A stretch of 25,473 nucleotides of DNA from a virus (IMGVR_UViG_3300043119_000806:1-25473), one strand, 5' to 3'. Counted from the stretch's first letter, positions 6,944 through 15,337 are shown. Translations and numbers: made by a program. Notes: generated by a model from the sequence alone, not told the origin.

Positions 6944-8732
6944 CAGAATGGCTCCGGGAAGGGTTCGTCGCGATCGAAGCGGCCGGGCGGCGGCTCCTGT
7001 CCGCGATCGACATGGGGCACGTTGACGAGGCGAATGCCGCGATAGAGCACCACGCCCGACGATCGGTCCTTTTCGAACTTCTTGCCCATGTCGCGCCCGA
7101 AGGCGGTGTTGTTCATCGGCTTGCCGCCCTGGTCGATGGTGAAGTCGCAGAAGGCCTGGTAAAGCACCTTGCCCTCGACAGGCGGCGCATTGTCGTCGCG
7201 CTGGATGCAGCGCGCGACGAAGGCCGCCGTGCGGTCCATGTCGTCGCGATAGGCCTGTGTTGCCTGCACCACGGCCTCGGGGATCACCAGCCCCTCGCGC
7301 AGGTAGATCTTCACGCCCTCGATCAGCCAGTTGAGGATGCCCGGATATTCCGGCTCGAAACTGGCGATCACGTCCTGGAATTCGCGCCGGTCTTCCTTGG
7401 CAATCTGGCGCGGCCAGTGGATGACGGCCATGCGCCGCCATATGCCGTCGTCGGTGCCGGAAATGCGCGGATAGCCGTTGCCGCTCATCATGGCGATGAA
7501 TTTCGGTTCGAAGTCCATGTATCCGGAAAACAGGTCGCGGGCCGTGACGGTCTCGCCGCCGGTCAGCTCCTTGACCAGGTTCTCGCGCAGATCCTCGCCC
7601 TCCGGCAGCTCCTTGACGCGCAGCAATCGCTTGCCGTAGAGGCGCCGCCCGAGGAGCCACCCTCGCCGATGATCGAGGTCGAGGGTAGCGTCACGGCCGC
7701 CTCGCCCAGCACCCGGCAGAGCGTTTCCATGTAGACCGACTTGCCGTTCGCCCCGTTTCCGTAGTGGAAGAACAGATATTGCACGGTGATCCCGAGCATG
7801 CTGAGACCCGAACTCACCTGAACCAGCCGGCGCACCGCCTCGTCGGGCAGCTTGCTCGATATGAAGGCGTCCCAGGTCGGGCACGTGGCCTTCGGATCGT
7901 AGGAGACGGCCGCGACGCTGGTGATCAGGTCCTTGCGGCGATGGCCGTCGATCACCTTGAGGCGGAAATCGGTGCAGACTTCGATGAGCTCCGGCGCGTC
8001 CGGCGTTTCCTCGAGGCTGACATGGCGCGGGTTTTTCCGCTTGGCCATGGTGCGCTCGAATCGAAGCGTGGCGTTCTTGACCGCGACCATCCACTTGTCG
8101 GCGTTGAAATCGTCGGGGCTGCGCATGATGTGCGGCGCGATGCTTTCGAGCATGGCGTTGATCTTGGCGACGTTCTTCGAGGTCACCGCATGGTCGAGCC
8201 GGCGTTTCACCCGCTTGCCATGGGCTTCCAGCGCCTTGTCGGCCTCGGCGATCAGTTTCCTTTCCAGCGCGCCGCGCTCGCCTTCCGGCTTCTTGCGAGC
8301 CTCTTCGGCCTGGTCGATCACCATCTGCTCGTAGGGATTGGGCTTGATGTAGAGAACCTCGGCCGCGATCCGGTCGCCGAGGCGCTGGCCGATCGCCTTG
8401 GCCTTCGGCCCGCCATTGGCGACATCCCAGTGCGAACCGGTCCAGACGGCGAAGGTCGGGTTCTTGCCCTTCTCCTGGGCGACCACCAGCAGGTCGTCGC
8501 CGAAGTGCAGCCTGAGGCGCTTGCCGTTGTCCGTGTCGGAATGGTCCATCTCGGCGCAGAATTCGACAATGGCCGGATCGGCATCGCTGTCTCCGGCCAC
8601 GGCCGCGACAGTCTCGCCCGCAGGGCCTTCAGGGGTTTCGGGGTTTTGGGTATATCCGGCCCGCTGGGCGGTCGCCTCGGCGAGGATGCGCGCGACGGCT
8701 TCCGGAATGCCCGGCTTCTGCTTGTCAGTCAT
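6943..8732 (-). pseudogene. D5-type SF3 helicase/primase C-terminal protein, frameshifted
   Basis: Virus-type replicative helicase read in two frames. The first part (ATG at 8732, about 363 codons) contains the D5 N-terminal region (WDAFISSKLPDEAVRRLVQ) and the SF3 Walker A GNGANGKS at about residues 325-332, ending sensibly at IIGEGGSSGG near 7644. The next sensible residues, RLYGKRLLRVKELPEGEDLREN and KELTGGETVTARDLFSGY with FIAMMSGN and DDGIWRRM, lie in another frame and run to the stop at 6943. One base (or 3n+1) appears missing; no slippery heptamer is seen. The start overlaps the primase stop by 8 nt. Either the gene is broken, or the sequence has an error; a few residues before RLYGKR may also be missing. 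Intact it would unwind DNA at the adjacent origin. Confidence 0.8.
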
Positions 8733-10014
8733 TCTCTGTCCCGTCCGCTTGCGCCATCGCGGCCACCATGGCGTCGGCAAAATCCTGTCCTTCCGGTGGC
8801 CACCAGGTGGTGACGCTTCGCCCTTCCCGGCCTAGCCGTGCCTCGGCGCGGGCCATGTCGGAGGCGGTCGCCACCGGCTCGCTGTCGCCGTCGGCGATCA
8901 GCACCAACTCGGTCACGTGATCGGGCACCTGGACGGCTTCGTCCGGGCCTTGGGCCCGCCGGGGCACCGGCCCCTTGACCTTCACCCGCTTCCACCGGCC
9001 GGCGGTGTCCTGCTTCTTCAGCGTCGGATGGAAGAATGCCGAATCGGGATCGGCGGGGCCAGCCAGATTGCCGATGTCGCCGGCGGCGAAATAGAAGGTG
9101 TCGGCGCGAAAACCCTCCGGGCCGGCAATGGCGACCACGCTTTCGATCCCCTCGCCGCCAACCCAGCGCCGGACTTCCGGATCGCCGTAGACCGGGATCA
9201 ACCCGCCCTTCTTGGCGCCGCGCATCTTCTTGGTCGGAAGCGGTTCGCCCTTGTCGTCGAGGCCGAGATCCGGCCTGTGCTTTGGCGCGCGTCCGAGGTC
9301 GATCCATGTCAGGTGGGAACCGACGATGTGGCCGGCCGGGTCGACGAAAGGCGCAACCATAGCAGGCCCGCTATGAATCGAGACCGGCCGACCGAAATCG
9401 TCCTGCCCATGCCAGTAGCTGCAGGCGGGAATGAAGCGCAGGTGATCGAACACGCCGCCCGGCACGTCGAAGCCGGTGCGGGCCTTGTGATAGCCGGCGA
9501 TCACTGTCGCGCCGCGGACGGCCTCTTTTCCGTCGGCGCCGCAATCGACGGCATGCAGCCACAGGCCGCGCGCCTTGCCGATCTCCTTGGCCCGATGCTC
9601 GTCCGCCGACTTTTCATTGTCGGCGCGGCGCTGTTCGGCGCGGGCCTTGGCCGCGGCGATGCGCTCCTCGCGGGCCTCGCGCTCCTCGTCCGTCTCGCGC
9701 TCGCCTTCCGACGGCACCGGCTCGCGGAGCACGGCGGCGCAGGCGAGCAGGAATTGCGCGCGGTTGCGCAGGTCGAGGCCTGCGACATGGGCGGCAAGCC
9801 CGATCCCGTCATGGCCGCCGGTCGAGCATCCACGGCAGTTCCAGACTCCCTTGCCACGATTGACGGAAAATCGATCCTTGCCGCCCTCGGCCGGGCAAGG
9901 CCCTTGATATTCCGTCTTGCCCTTCGGCGCGTCCGGGATCTTCAACCGGTCGCAGGCATCAGCAAAGGACAGGTCGCGAGCCCGGGCGATGAATTCGTCG
10001 AGGATGGTGCTCAC
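8725..10014 (-). CDS. Phage DNA primase: zinc ribbon plus Toprim
   Basis: 429 residues, starting with GTG at 10014 (GTGA overlap with the methyltransferase stop). It should make RNA primers for phage replication. The N-terminal P4-type zinc ribbon is YQGPCPAEGGKDRFSV ... GVWNCRGCSTGG (about residues 36-67), but the usual second Cys after CP is Glu43, leaving Cys40, Cys60 and Cys63, with His68 a possible fourth ligand. A long charged helix (about 100-160) links to a Toprim domain with GGEGIESVVAIAG and ADGDSEPV, followed by the typical TTWWPPEGQDFADAM. Family, pairing with the SF3 helicase and operon position agree. The missing Cys is the only oddity. Confidence 0.88.
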   Translation of the reverse strand: MSTILDEFIARARDLSFADACDRLKIPDAPKGKTEYQGPCPAEGGKDRFSVNRGKGVWNCRGCSTGGHDGIGLAAHVAGLDLRNRAQFLLACAAVLREPVPSEGERETDEEREAREERIAAAKARAEQRRADNEKSADEHRAKEIGKARGLWLHAVDCGADGKEAVRGATVIAGYHKARTGFDVPGGVFDHLRFIPACSYWHGQDDFGRPVSIHSGPAMVAPFVDPAGHIVGSHLTWIDLGRAPKHRPDLGLDDKGEPLPTKKMRGAKKGGLIPVYGDPEVRRWVGGEGIESVVAIAGPEGFRADTFYFAAGDIGNLAGPADPDSAFFHPTLKKQDTAGRWKRVKVKGPVPRRAQGPDEAVQVPDHVTELVLIADGDSEPVATASDMARAEARLGREGRSVTTWWPPEGQDFADAMVAAMAQADGTEND

Positions 10015-11927
10015 TCGGCCGCCTCCATGACAAGTTCGTGCCGCACGTTCAGTTCGGCCAGGAGGCGGATCATCTTCGGCGGCACGCTGTTTCCGACCAG
10101 GTGGTATTTCTGGGTCTTGGTGAGTTTCTGCATCTTGCCGTCGATCGTGATATGGTCCGGAAGCGCACCGGGCTTGAAGCCGTGGGCCGCTGCGCCTTCT
10201 TCCGGCTCCAGCATGCGCACGCCGATATCGGTGATGACATAGGTGTCGCGGCCGATCTTCACGGTCACAAGTCCGTGCCGTGCCTTCGAGGTCAAAGCGC
10301 CAAGGGGAACGTCCAGCGACTGGTCCTGTCCGCCGGTCCCATAATAGTGCTGCAGGAAACCGAGGATCAGGCCGGCATGGTTGCCGGATGCGCAGGTCGC
10401 TGCCAGCGGTTCGAGGATATCCCGACCGTGCTTGCTCGTCCCTCGCAACGCCAGCATGGACGCCGCGACGACACCCTGTTGCGATCCGGCGCTTGTGATC
10501 GTCGAGACCGGGTCGAGTGGGTCGCGAGCCGGCTGACCGGGATGCGAACCGGCACTGTGCTGCGCAAGGAACACGGAAGAGACGGCAACCTGCGGAGACG
10601 TCGTCAGGGCCGCAAGCGGTTCGTCGGCGCCCCTTCCCTTGCGGGCGGCCTTGGTCCCATCCGCGCGCGGATCGCTGTTGTGCTGTGCAAGGAAAGCCGA
10701 CACCAGCGCCGCCTTGCTGCCGCCACCGACCTGCGTGCCCAATGGCTGCATCAGGTCGAGCGTGCGAGGCGCCTGCCCTTCCCTCTCTCCGTACCCGGTC
10801 TGCACCATGGTCGCGGCCATGAGACCGAGCGGGATAGCGCCGCCAGGTCTGGTATCGAAGCTGTTCGCCGTAAAGGTGGCGAGAGGCTCGCGCATGTCGT
10901 TCCCGACCGACCCGGTGCGGAACTTGGCGATGGAAGGCACCGCCACCATGTTCTCGCCGCCCTTGGCGGTGGTGATCGCGCACAAAGGCTCGTCGGTGGA
11001 TCGCGCCTGGTTCGACCCCTTGGTGTGGGTGATCGGCACGATGAAGGGCTTTGCCGCCTCGACGACATAGCGCATGACCCCGCGCGCCGTGCGCCGCTTC
11101 GTCGCCTCGGCCAGTTCTTTCTTCCGCCCGAAGATGGATTTGACCGGCAGCGAGAAGTCGATGATCGTGTTTGCGCCGACCCATGGCTTGAGGCCGAGCT
11201 TCTTCGCCAGTTTGCGCGGTGCGTGGGTCCGCTCCGGCCAGACGATCGGGCTGCCGTCCGCCTTCCCGACGCCGAACAGGCGCTTGCGGATCGTCGCCAC
11301 GCCGTAGTCGGCGCAGACGAGCACCCGGTACTCGAAGTTGTAGCCGAGATGAACGCGCAGATGCCGCAGCCAGGCCTTCCAGATGCGCCCCCTGTGCTTC
11401 GGATCCGGGACGAGCCACTGTTCCTGCACCGGCACGCGCTCGCCCTTGGCAGCAACGCTTCCATCCAGCCGGAGCACCCGCCCGGTGGCCTTGTCGCGTT
11501 TCGCGATCAGCGGCCCCCATGTCTGGATCTCCGACACGTTCTCCAGCGTGATCGTCTCCGGGCGGACCTGCCCTGCCCAGCGGCAAACGACCCATGCCAG
11601 CGACCGGCGGCGCTTGCTCACCGGCTTGCCGCCCTTGGCGACCGAGAAATGCGTGCAGTCCGGCGAGGCGTGCAAGGCCCGTACGCCGCGCCCCTTGGTC
11701 GCTTCCTTCGGGCAGACGTCCAGAACGTCCGTCTTCAGGTGGCGAGTGTGGCGGTGGCGCACCTGGTGGACCGCGATCGCGACAGGATCGTGATTGATGG
11801 CGAGGTGCACATGAAATCCGGCTTCTTCCAGCCCGTCGCAGCCACCGCCCATACCGGCGAAGAGGACCACCGTCATGCGGTTGTCGAGAGCGAACGGCAG
11901 AGACTTCCCTTGGAGCGCGATATTCAT
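10011..11927 (-). CDS. C5-cytosine DNA methyltransferase with internal repeats
   Basis: 638 residues. It transfers methyl from SAM to cytosine C5 and probably shields phage DNA from host restriction. Motif I is VVLFAGMGGGCDGLEEAGF (residues 20-38), motif IV is HASPDCTHFS with catalytic Cys91, motif VI is LENV (128-131), motif VIII is YGVATIRKR (208-216), motif IX is GVRMLEPEEGAAAHGF (569-584) and motif X is GNSVPP (612-617). Between VIII and IX, where target recognition lies, are seven degenerate repeats of xPLxAiTt type beginning near 313, 347, 394, 436, 469, 506 and 540. ATG at 11927 has AAAAGGGGTGG upstream and overlaps the previous stop (ATGA); longer upstream reading is unlikely. No partner endonuclease is visible, so it is an orphan enzyme. 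Confidence 0.92.
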   Translation of the reverse strand: MNIALQGKSLPFALDNRMTVVLFAGMGGGCDGLEEAGFHVHLAINHDPVAIAVHQVRHRHTRHLKTDVLDVCPKEATKGRGVRALHASPDCTHFSVAKGGKPVSKRRRSLAWVVCRWAGQVRPETITLENVSEIQTWGPLIAKRDKATGRVLRLDGSVAAKGERVPVQEQWLVPDPKHRGRIWKAWLRHLRVHLGYNFEYRVLVCADYGVATIRKRLFGVGKADGSPIVWPERTHAPRKLAKKLGLKPWVGANTIIDFSLPVKSIFGRKKELAEATKRRTARGVMRYVVEAAKPFIVPITHTKGSNQARSTDEPLCAITTAKGGENMVAVPSIAKFRTGSVGNDMREPLATFTANSFDTRPGGAIPLGLMAATMVQTGYGEREGQAPRTLDLMQPLGTQVGGGSKAALVSAFLAQHNSDPRADGTKAARKGRGADEPLAALTTSPQVAVSSVFLAQHSAGSHPGQPARDPLDPVSTITSAGSQQGVVAASMLALRGTSKHGRDILEPLAATCASGNHAGLILGFLQHYYGTGGQDQSLDVPLGALTSKARHGLVTVKIGRDTYVITDIGVRMLEPEEGAAAHGFKPGALPDHITIDGKMQKLTKTQKYHLVGNSVPPKMIRLLAELNVRHELVMEAAE

Positions 11928-12136
11928 ACGCCACCCCTTTTCGCCACATGCCGCGCCGCGTGAAGCGTGCGGCAGACCGCGTCCTCCGGCTGGTCCAGTA
12001 CCTGGCCGATGTCGTAGGTGTCGAAGTGACCAGAATTCCACAGGATGATGGTGGCGAGCGCCTTCGTCTCTTCCATGGGACCGGCCATAGCGGACGAGCC
12101 TTTCAGTCGCGGGTCTGCAATGCCGAGTGGTTTCAT
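11924..12136 (-). CDS. Small protein with possible helix-turn-helix
   Basis: 70 residues, unknown. The second half, TYDIGQVLDQPEDAVCRTLHAARHVAKR, looks like a helix-turn-helix of the region-4/response-regulator kind, so DNA binding is possible. ATG at 12136 overlaps the upstream gene's stop (ATGA), and its own stop overlaps the methyltransferase start (ATGA), so it is firmly embedded in the operon. Internal Met codons at residues 17 and 21 are alternative starts. No family is recognised. Confidence 0.65.
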   Translation of the reverse strand: MKPLGIADPRLKGSSAMAGPMEETKALATIILWNSGHFDTYDIGQVLDQPEDAVCRTLHAARHVAKRGGV

Positions 12137-12441
12137 GCCCGCATCTCCCCTTTCAGTTCGCTGATATCGGCGTCGCCGGCCAGGCGCAGGCGGCCGGTGC
12201 GCAGATAGGCGTCGAGCGCCGTGTCGAGCGCCAGCGCTTCGGCGCTGCGGCCCCAGGTGGCGCGGTTGGTGAAGATGACCGGCGTGCCCTGGCTCCAGCC
12301 GCGCAGGCGGTGCGCCTGGGTGACGGTGCGAAGCAAGCCGGCACAGGCCTGCGGATCGATGCCATGGGCCTTTGCCGCCTTGTGCGCCTCGGTGATGGTC
12401 GGCGCGACCACCAGAAGGATCTTGGGCATCTTGTCACGCAT
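12133..12441 (-). CDS. Hypothetical phage protein
   Basis: 102 residues, function unknown. It begins MRDKMPKILLVVAPT, a buried strand followed by a helix (ITEAHKAAKAHGID), and later has GTPVIFTNRATWGRSAEALALDTAL, suggesting a small alpha/beta fold. The ATG at 12441 overlaps the regulator's stop by 8 nt; the second Met (12429) is an alternative. The stop overlaps the next gene as ATGA. Such proteins recur in alphaproteobacterial prophages between regulator and methylase genes as far as I recall, without a known role. Confidence 0.65.
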   Translation of the reverse strand: MRDKMPKILLVVAPTITEAHKAAKAHGIDPQACAGLLRTVTQAHRLRGWSQGTPVIFTNRATWGRSAEALALDTALDAYLRTGRLRLAGDADISELKGEMRA

Positions 12442-12976
12442 CGGCGCCGCCCTCGCCGTTCGTCTCCGGCGCCTGGGCCAGTGCATCGGCCAGTTCTCCG
12501 CCCTTGTCGGTCAGGACGAAGGTGGAGCGGCCGCGCGCATCGGTCGCGACGCGCTCGATCAGGTCGCGCTCCAGAAGCTTGCCGATCGCCACCTTGGCGG
12601 CCGAGGCCGACATGCCGGCGTCGAGTTCCAGCGCATGGAAACTGCGGGTGATCCGCCCGCCCGAGCGCGCGATCAGAAGCAACAGGCGCTCGGCCCGGGC
12701 GGAGAGCATGCCGCGCTTCGTCCGCCCCGGCTGGGCCGGAGCAAACTCCTCGCCAAGCGTCCGGTCGAACTCGACCGTGCGAAAGGCGGTCCGCAGGCGG
12801 TAAAGCCGGGTGAGGTGCTCCACCGGCTGGCCGAGGATCCTGACCAGCGCCGCCTTGCCATAGCCCCGCTCGGCCATCAGCCGCACCAGCTCGCCGCGCT
12901 GATGTGTCGCCAGCGCCTCGAACCGCGCCGGGTTCATGTCGAACGGCGTGTCGCCAAAGATCTGAATCGCGGTCAT
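12434..12976 (-). CDS. Winged-helix (MarR-like) regulatory protein
   Basis: 180 residues. An N-terminal helical part (FEALATHQRGELVRLMAERGYGKAALVRILGQP) looks like a helix-turn-helix, and the C-terminal half, LSARAERLLLLIARSGGRITRSFHALELDAGMSASAAKVAIGKLLERDLIERVATDARGRSTFVLTDKG, follows the winged-helix pattern of MarR/DtxR-like domains (recognition helix then beta wing). It therefore probably binds DNA or RNA as a regulator of the early genes. ATG at 12976 overlaps the upstream stop (ATGA). No ligand or target can be named. Confidence 0.7.
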   Translation of the reverse strand: MTAIQIFGDTPFDMNPARFEALATHQRGELVRLMAERGYGKAALVRILGQPVEHLTRLYRLRTAFRTVEFDRTLGEEFAPAQPGRTKRGMLSARAERLLLLIARSGGRITRSFHALELDAGMSASAAKVAIGKLLERDLIERVATDARGRSTFVLTDKGGELADALAQAPETNGEGGADA

Positions 12977-13461
12977 GACCACCTCGCGGCACGTTTCTGG
13001 GGGATGGAAGAAGGCACGGACGGCGGCGGTTCGACGCCCGCGGCGTCCGCCAGTCGGGCTTCACCCTTCACTGCAGCGATTGCGCCGCCGACCGATGGGA
13101 AATGGATTTGCGCCAGGACCGGCACGGCCTCGCCGCGCTCGGCGCAATATTCGGCGATCAGCGCCGCCTCGCGCGCGGCGGTCCGGGCCAGCCAGTCGGC
13201 GATCCGGTCGGCATGGCGGCCATAGTCGAGATCGAACACCCGTCCTTTGCGCACCCGCTCTTCGCGCCACAGCGCCTCGACCAGCGAGCCATCGGAAAAC
13301 CACAAGGACATGACCGGCGCGCCATTGGGGATCTGGCGCAGCCCCTCCGGCGAAGACACGACCGCCAGCCAGACCGGCGCAGCCTTCAGCGACAGGCCGA
13401 GCAGTCCACGCACGGCCTTCTCCGCATGGTCTGTGACGATGAACAGCATGGGGCCGGTCAT
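12973..13461 (-). CDS. Hypothetical phage protein
   Basis: 162 residues, unknown function. It starts with a hydrophobic strand (MTGPMLFIVTDHAEKAVRGLLG), has alternating hydrophobic strands (APVWLAVVSSPEGL, APVMSLWFSDGSLVEALW) and a helical section ending in a Pro-rich, basic tail (PPPSVPSSIPQKRAARW). Start and stop both overlap neighbours as ATGA, so it is translationally coupled between the MT-A70 methylase and the winged-helix regulator. No signal peptide or transmembrane segment is convincing. Confidence 0.65.
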   Translation of the reverse strand: MTGPMLFIVTDHAEKAVRGLLGLSLKAAPVWLAVVSSPEGLRQIPNGAPVMSLWFSDGSLVEALWREERVRKGRVFDLDYGRHADRIADWLARTAAREAALIAEYCAERGEAVPVLAQIHFPSVGGAIAAVKGEARLADAAGVEPPPSVPSSIPQKRAARWS

Positions 13462-14051
13462 TCGGCGGCCTCCAGCGAGAACTTGCCGACCTGGTTGCCG
13501 AAATGGCTCCAGTAGGGCCGCGGCGTCCGGCAGAACAGTTCCACCTTGCGCGCCTTCGGCCCCGTCAGTCGCTCGATTGCCTCGGCAAAATGGTCCGGCT
13601 TGCGGCTATGCTCCCGGATCGCCTCGAAATGCACCTGCGCCTCGCCCATCGTGGCGCGGCTGTAGCCCTTGCCGCGCGTGGCAAGCCAGCATTGCTCCAT
13701 GCCCGAGCGGGTGTGATAGCCAAGCCCCTTGCGCACGTCCTGGCTGTCGAGGAAGAGACGGCCCTGTCCGTAAGGCCCCTTGATCTTGACCCAGCAGAAG
13801 GCGACGGTCTTGAAGGTGAACCCCCAGGCGCCGAGAAGCTCGAGCGCTTCCGGCAACATCGGCTGGACGACCCACAGGAACAGCGCCGCATCCGGCGCGG
13901 CGATGTCGGCGATAGGCAAGGCTTTCAGCTCGTCCATGGTCATGCACGGATAGTGCTGGACCGCACCCCGGTCTTCGCCGCGATGCGACCAGCTGGCAAA
14001 CCGCCAAGGCGGATCGGCATAGAGAATGTCGAATGGTCCTTGCGGCAGCAT
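13458..14051 (-). CDS. MT-A70 family adenine methyltransferase
   Basis: 197 residues. It carries the hallmark catalytic DPPW in FDILYADPPWRFASW (about residues 7-21), followed by HYPCMTMDELKALPI, LFLWVVQPMLPEALELLGAWGF and HSRKPDHFAEAIERL, the usual MT-A70 blocks. These enzymes add a methyl group to adenine N6; phage members act on DNA and can defeat restriction. ATG at 14051 overlaps the zinc-ribbon stop as TGATG; longer upstream reading is a frame shadow of that gene. With the cytosine methylase 1.5 kb downstream the phage has two different base modifications in one operon. The family is certain; the target sequence is not known. Confidence 0.93.
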   Translation of the reverse strand: MLPQGPFDILYADPPWRFASWSHRGEDRGAVQHYPCMTMDELKALPIADIAAPDAALFLWVVQPMLPEALELLGAWGFTFKTVAFCWVKIKGPYGQGRLFLDSQDVRKGLGYHTRSGMEQCWLATRGKGYSRATMGEAQVHFEAIREHSRKPDHFAEAIERLTGPKARKVELFCRTPRPYWSHFGNQVGKFSLEAAE

Positions 14052-14263
14052 CACCCCTGCCCTCCGGCCGCGCGCCCATGGCCCCGCTCGAAACCGCGAA
14101 TCCGCTCGAAGGTGGTGAAACGGCCGCCGCAGCGCAGGCATTCGTGGCGGCGCATCTGGCCGCCATGTTCCGGGCGGCTATTGATCACCCGCGTCGATGG
14201 CAGGCCGCAGGCCGGGCAGAGAACGCCGCGTGGCAGAAGATGGGCCTCGCGCTTCGTGCTCAT
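14051..14263 (-). CDS. Stand-alone NrdR-like zinc ribbon protein
   Basis: 70 residues, essentially one zinc ribbon: LCPACGLPSTRVINSRPEHGG then CLRCGGRFTTFERI. The order CPxCG, tRVidSR, CxxCG, RFTTfER closely matches the N-terminus of NrdR, the repressor of ribonucleotide reductase genes, but the ATP-cone domain that senses nucleotides is absent. It could bind DNA at NrdR-like sites or serve as a transcription co-factor like phage Ogr. The ATG at 14263 overlaps the preceding stop (ATGA), and the stop overlaps the MT-A70 start. Confidence 0.8.
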   Translation of the reverse strand: MSTKREAHLLPRGVLCPACGLPSTRVINSRPEHGGQMRRHECLRCGGRFTTFERIRGFERGHGRAAGGQG

Positions 14264-14511
14264 CGGCGCGCCCTCGTCTTGGCATAGGATGTCTTGCCCG
14301 CCGTCTTCAGCTCCGGCCAGGCCTCGCTCAGCGTCCGGACCAGGATGGCCCGAAGCGGTCGCCAGTCGCGCGCCCCTTCGATCGAGACAAGCGCCGCCAC
14401 GTCCTTGACATCGCCGCGCGCGACGATCGAAAAGACCGCGCCGTCGCAGTCGATGACACACATGTCCGGGGTCGGCAGAAGGCCGGGTTCGATCGGCGAG
14501 CGCGCGGTCAT
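14260..14511 (-). CDS. Hypothetical phage protein
   Basis: 83 residues, unknown. The middle, MCVIDCDGAVFSIVARGDVKDVAALVSIEGARDWRPLRAILV, alternates strands and helices and suggests a small alpha/beta domain; the C-terminus is basic (KTSYAKTRARR). Both ends overlap neighbouring genes as ATGA, so it is an integral part of the early operon. No known family is recognised. Confidence 0.62.
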   Translation of the reverse strand: MTARSPIEPGLLPTPDMCVIDCDGAVFSIVARGDVKDVAALVSIEGARDWRPLRAILVRTLSEAWPELKTAGKTSYAKTRARR

Positions 14512-14972
14512 GCCCCACCCCCGATCTTTCCCTCGATCAACGCGATCGCCTTTTTCAGTTCGGAAAGTTCGCGGCCGATCCGGCGGCGCTCGGAAGCATC
14601 GGCATGGCCATCTTCCAGCGCGTCATGGGTCACCCGCACCACGTCGGAAAATTCGGCATGCAGCGCCGACAGGTCGCGATGCGACAGGCCATTGCCCTCC
14701 GGCTCGGCTTCCGCCTTGACCAGCCGATAGCCCTGCATGCGGGCCAGCTGTTCGGCGATGATCGGGCTGCCGGCTTCGAGATCCGCCTCGAGCGCGATGT
14801 CGAGCGGCATGAAGCTGTCCACGTGCTCCTCGGCCGGCGAGGCATATTTCGACAACTGGCCCTGGCGCACACGCGTCACATGCTGGAAGCTCTCCGGCCC
14901 GCCGGCCATGTCCAGCGATCGCCGCGTCGCGGCCTTGAGGGCCTTGCCGTCTCTGTCGGAAATGGAACGCAC
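14508..14972 (-). CDS. CII-like phage regulatory protein (CP76 type)
   Basis: 154 residues. It matches the phage regulatory CII/CP76 pattern: LKAATRRSLDMAGGPESFQHVTRVRQGQLSKYASPAEEHVDSFMPLDIALEAD, where the Q-LSKY segment is the recognition part of a helix-turn-helix, followed by a helical C-terminus for multimerisation. Such proteins activate or repress early promoters and shape the lysis-lysogeny choice. The GTG at 14972 is chosen because GGGGAGG lies at the right distance upstream; a TTG at 14993 is open but would place that site inside the gene. It is the first gene of the early minus operon, following the Cro-like gene by 125 nt. Confidence 0.75.
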   Translation of the reverse strand: MRSISDRDGKALKAATRRSLDMAGGPESFQHVTRVRQGQLSKYASPAEEHVDSFMPLDIALEADLEAGSPIIAEQLARMQGYRLVKAEAEPEGNGLSHRDLSALHAEFSDVVRVTHDALEDGHADASERRRIGRELSELKKAIALIEGKIGGGA

Positions 14973-15097
14973 GAAAACCTCCCCGGAAATCAAGGAATGG
15001 AAAGTCCAGAATCATTCGGTGATCGCGCCTCAGCCCGCGCGTAGGGTCAGCCCATCAGATCACGGGGGACCGCAACATGAGCACGACGGACAAGACA
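14973..15097. other. Gap between Cro-like and CII-like genes
   Basis: Apart from the strong GGGGAGG ribosome site serving the GTG at 14972, nothing definite is seen. A regulated start for the CII-headed operon could lie here, but no convincing promoter pair is found. Confidence 0.3.
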
Positions 15098-15331
15098 TCA
15101 TTCGGCAGCCTCCTTGCAGATGGATGCCGGATCGAAAATGTCCGGGCGCAGCACATGCCGCGCCAGACCGGTCGCACGTTCAACGTCGACAATGCGATCG
15201 ACGGGAACGCCATGACGCTCCCATCGCAAGACAGTCGACTTGTTCACTGGCGGGGTCAGCAAGAGACCAAGGGCCTCGAGGGTGAGGCCCTGTTCTTCCC
15301 GATAGCGCGTGAGCTGCGGTTTCGTATCCAT
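15098..15331 (-). CDS. Cro/YdaS-like repressor
   Basis: 77 residues. It follows the Cro/YdaS pattern: LTRYREEQGLTLEALGLLLTPPVNKSTVLRWERHGVPVDRIVDVERATGLARHVLRPDIFDP, with a helix-turn-helix (residues about 12-36) and the typical ending ErATG...LRPDIF. It should repress the cI promoter and help the lytic choice. It diverges from the CI-like gene across 95 nt containing the operators. The ATG at 15331 is only 7 nt from a plausible -10 element and has no ribosome site, so the mRNA may be leaderless. Upstream in-frame codons up to 15463 would cross the operators and are rejected. Confidence 0.82.
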   Translation of the reverse strand: MDTKPQLTRYREEQGLTLEALGLLLTPPVNKSTVLRWERHGVPVDRIVDVERATGLARHVLRPDIFDPASICKEAAE

Positions 15332-15337
15332 GCCGTC

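Noticed and set aside
10038-11963. 641-codon plus-strand ORF opposite the cytosine methyltransferase
   Set aside because: Antisense shadow; the minus strand carries all C5 methylase motifs.
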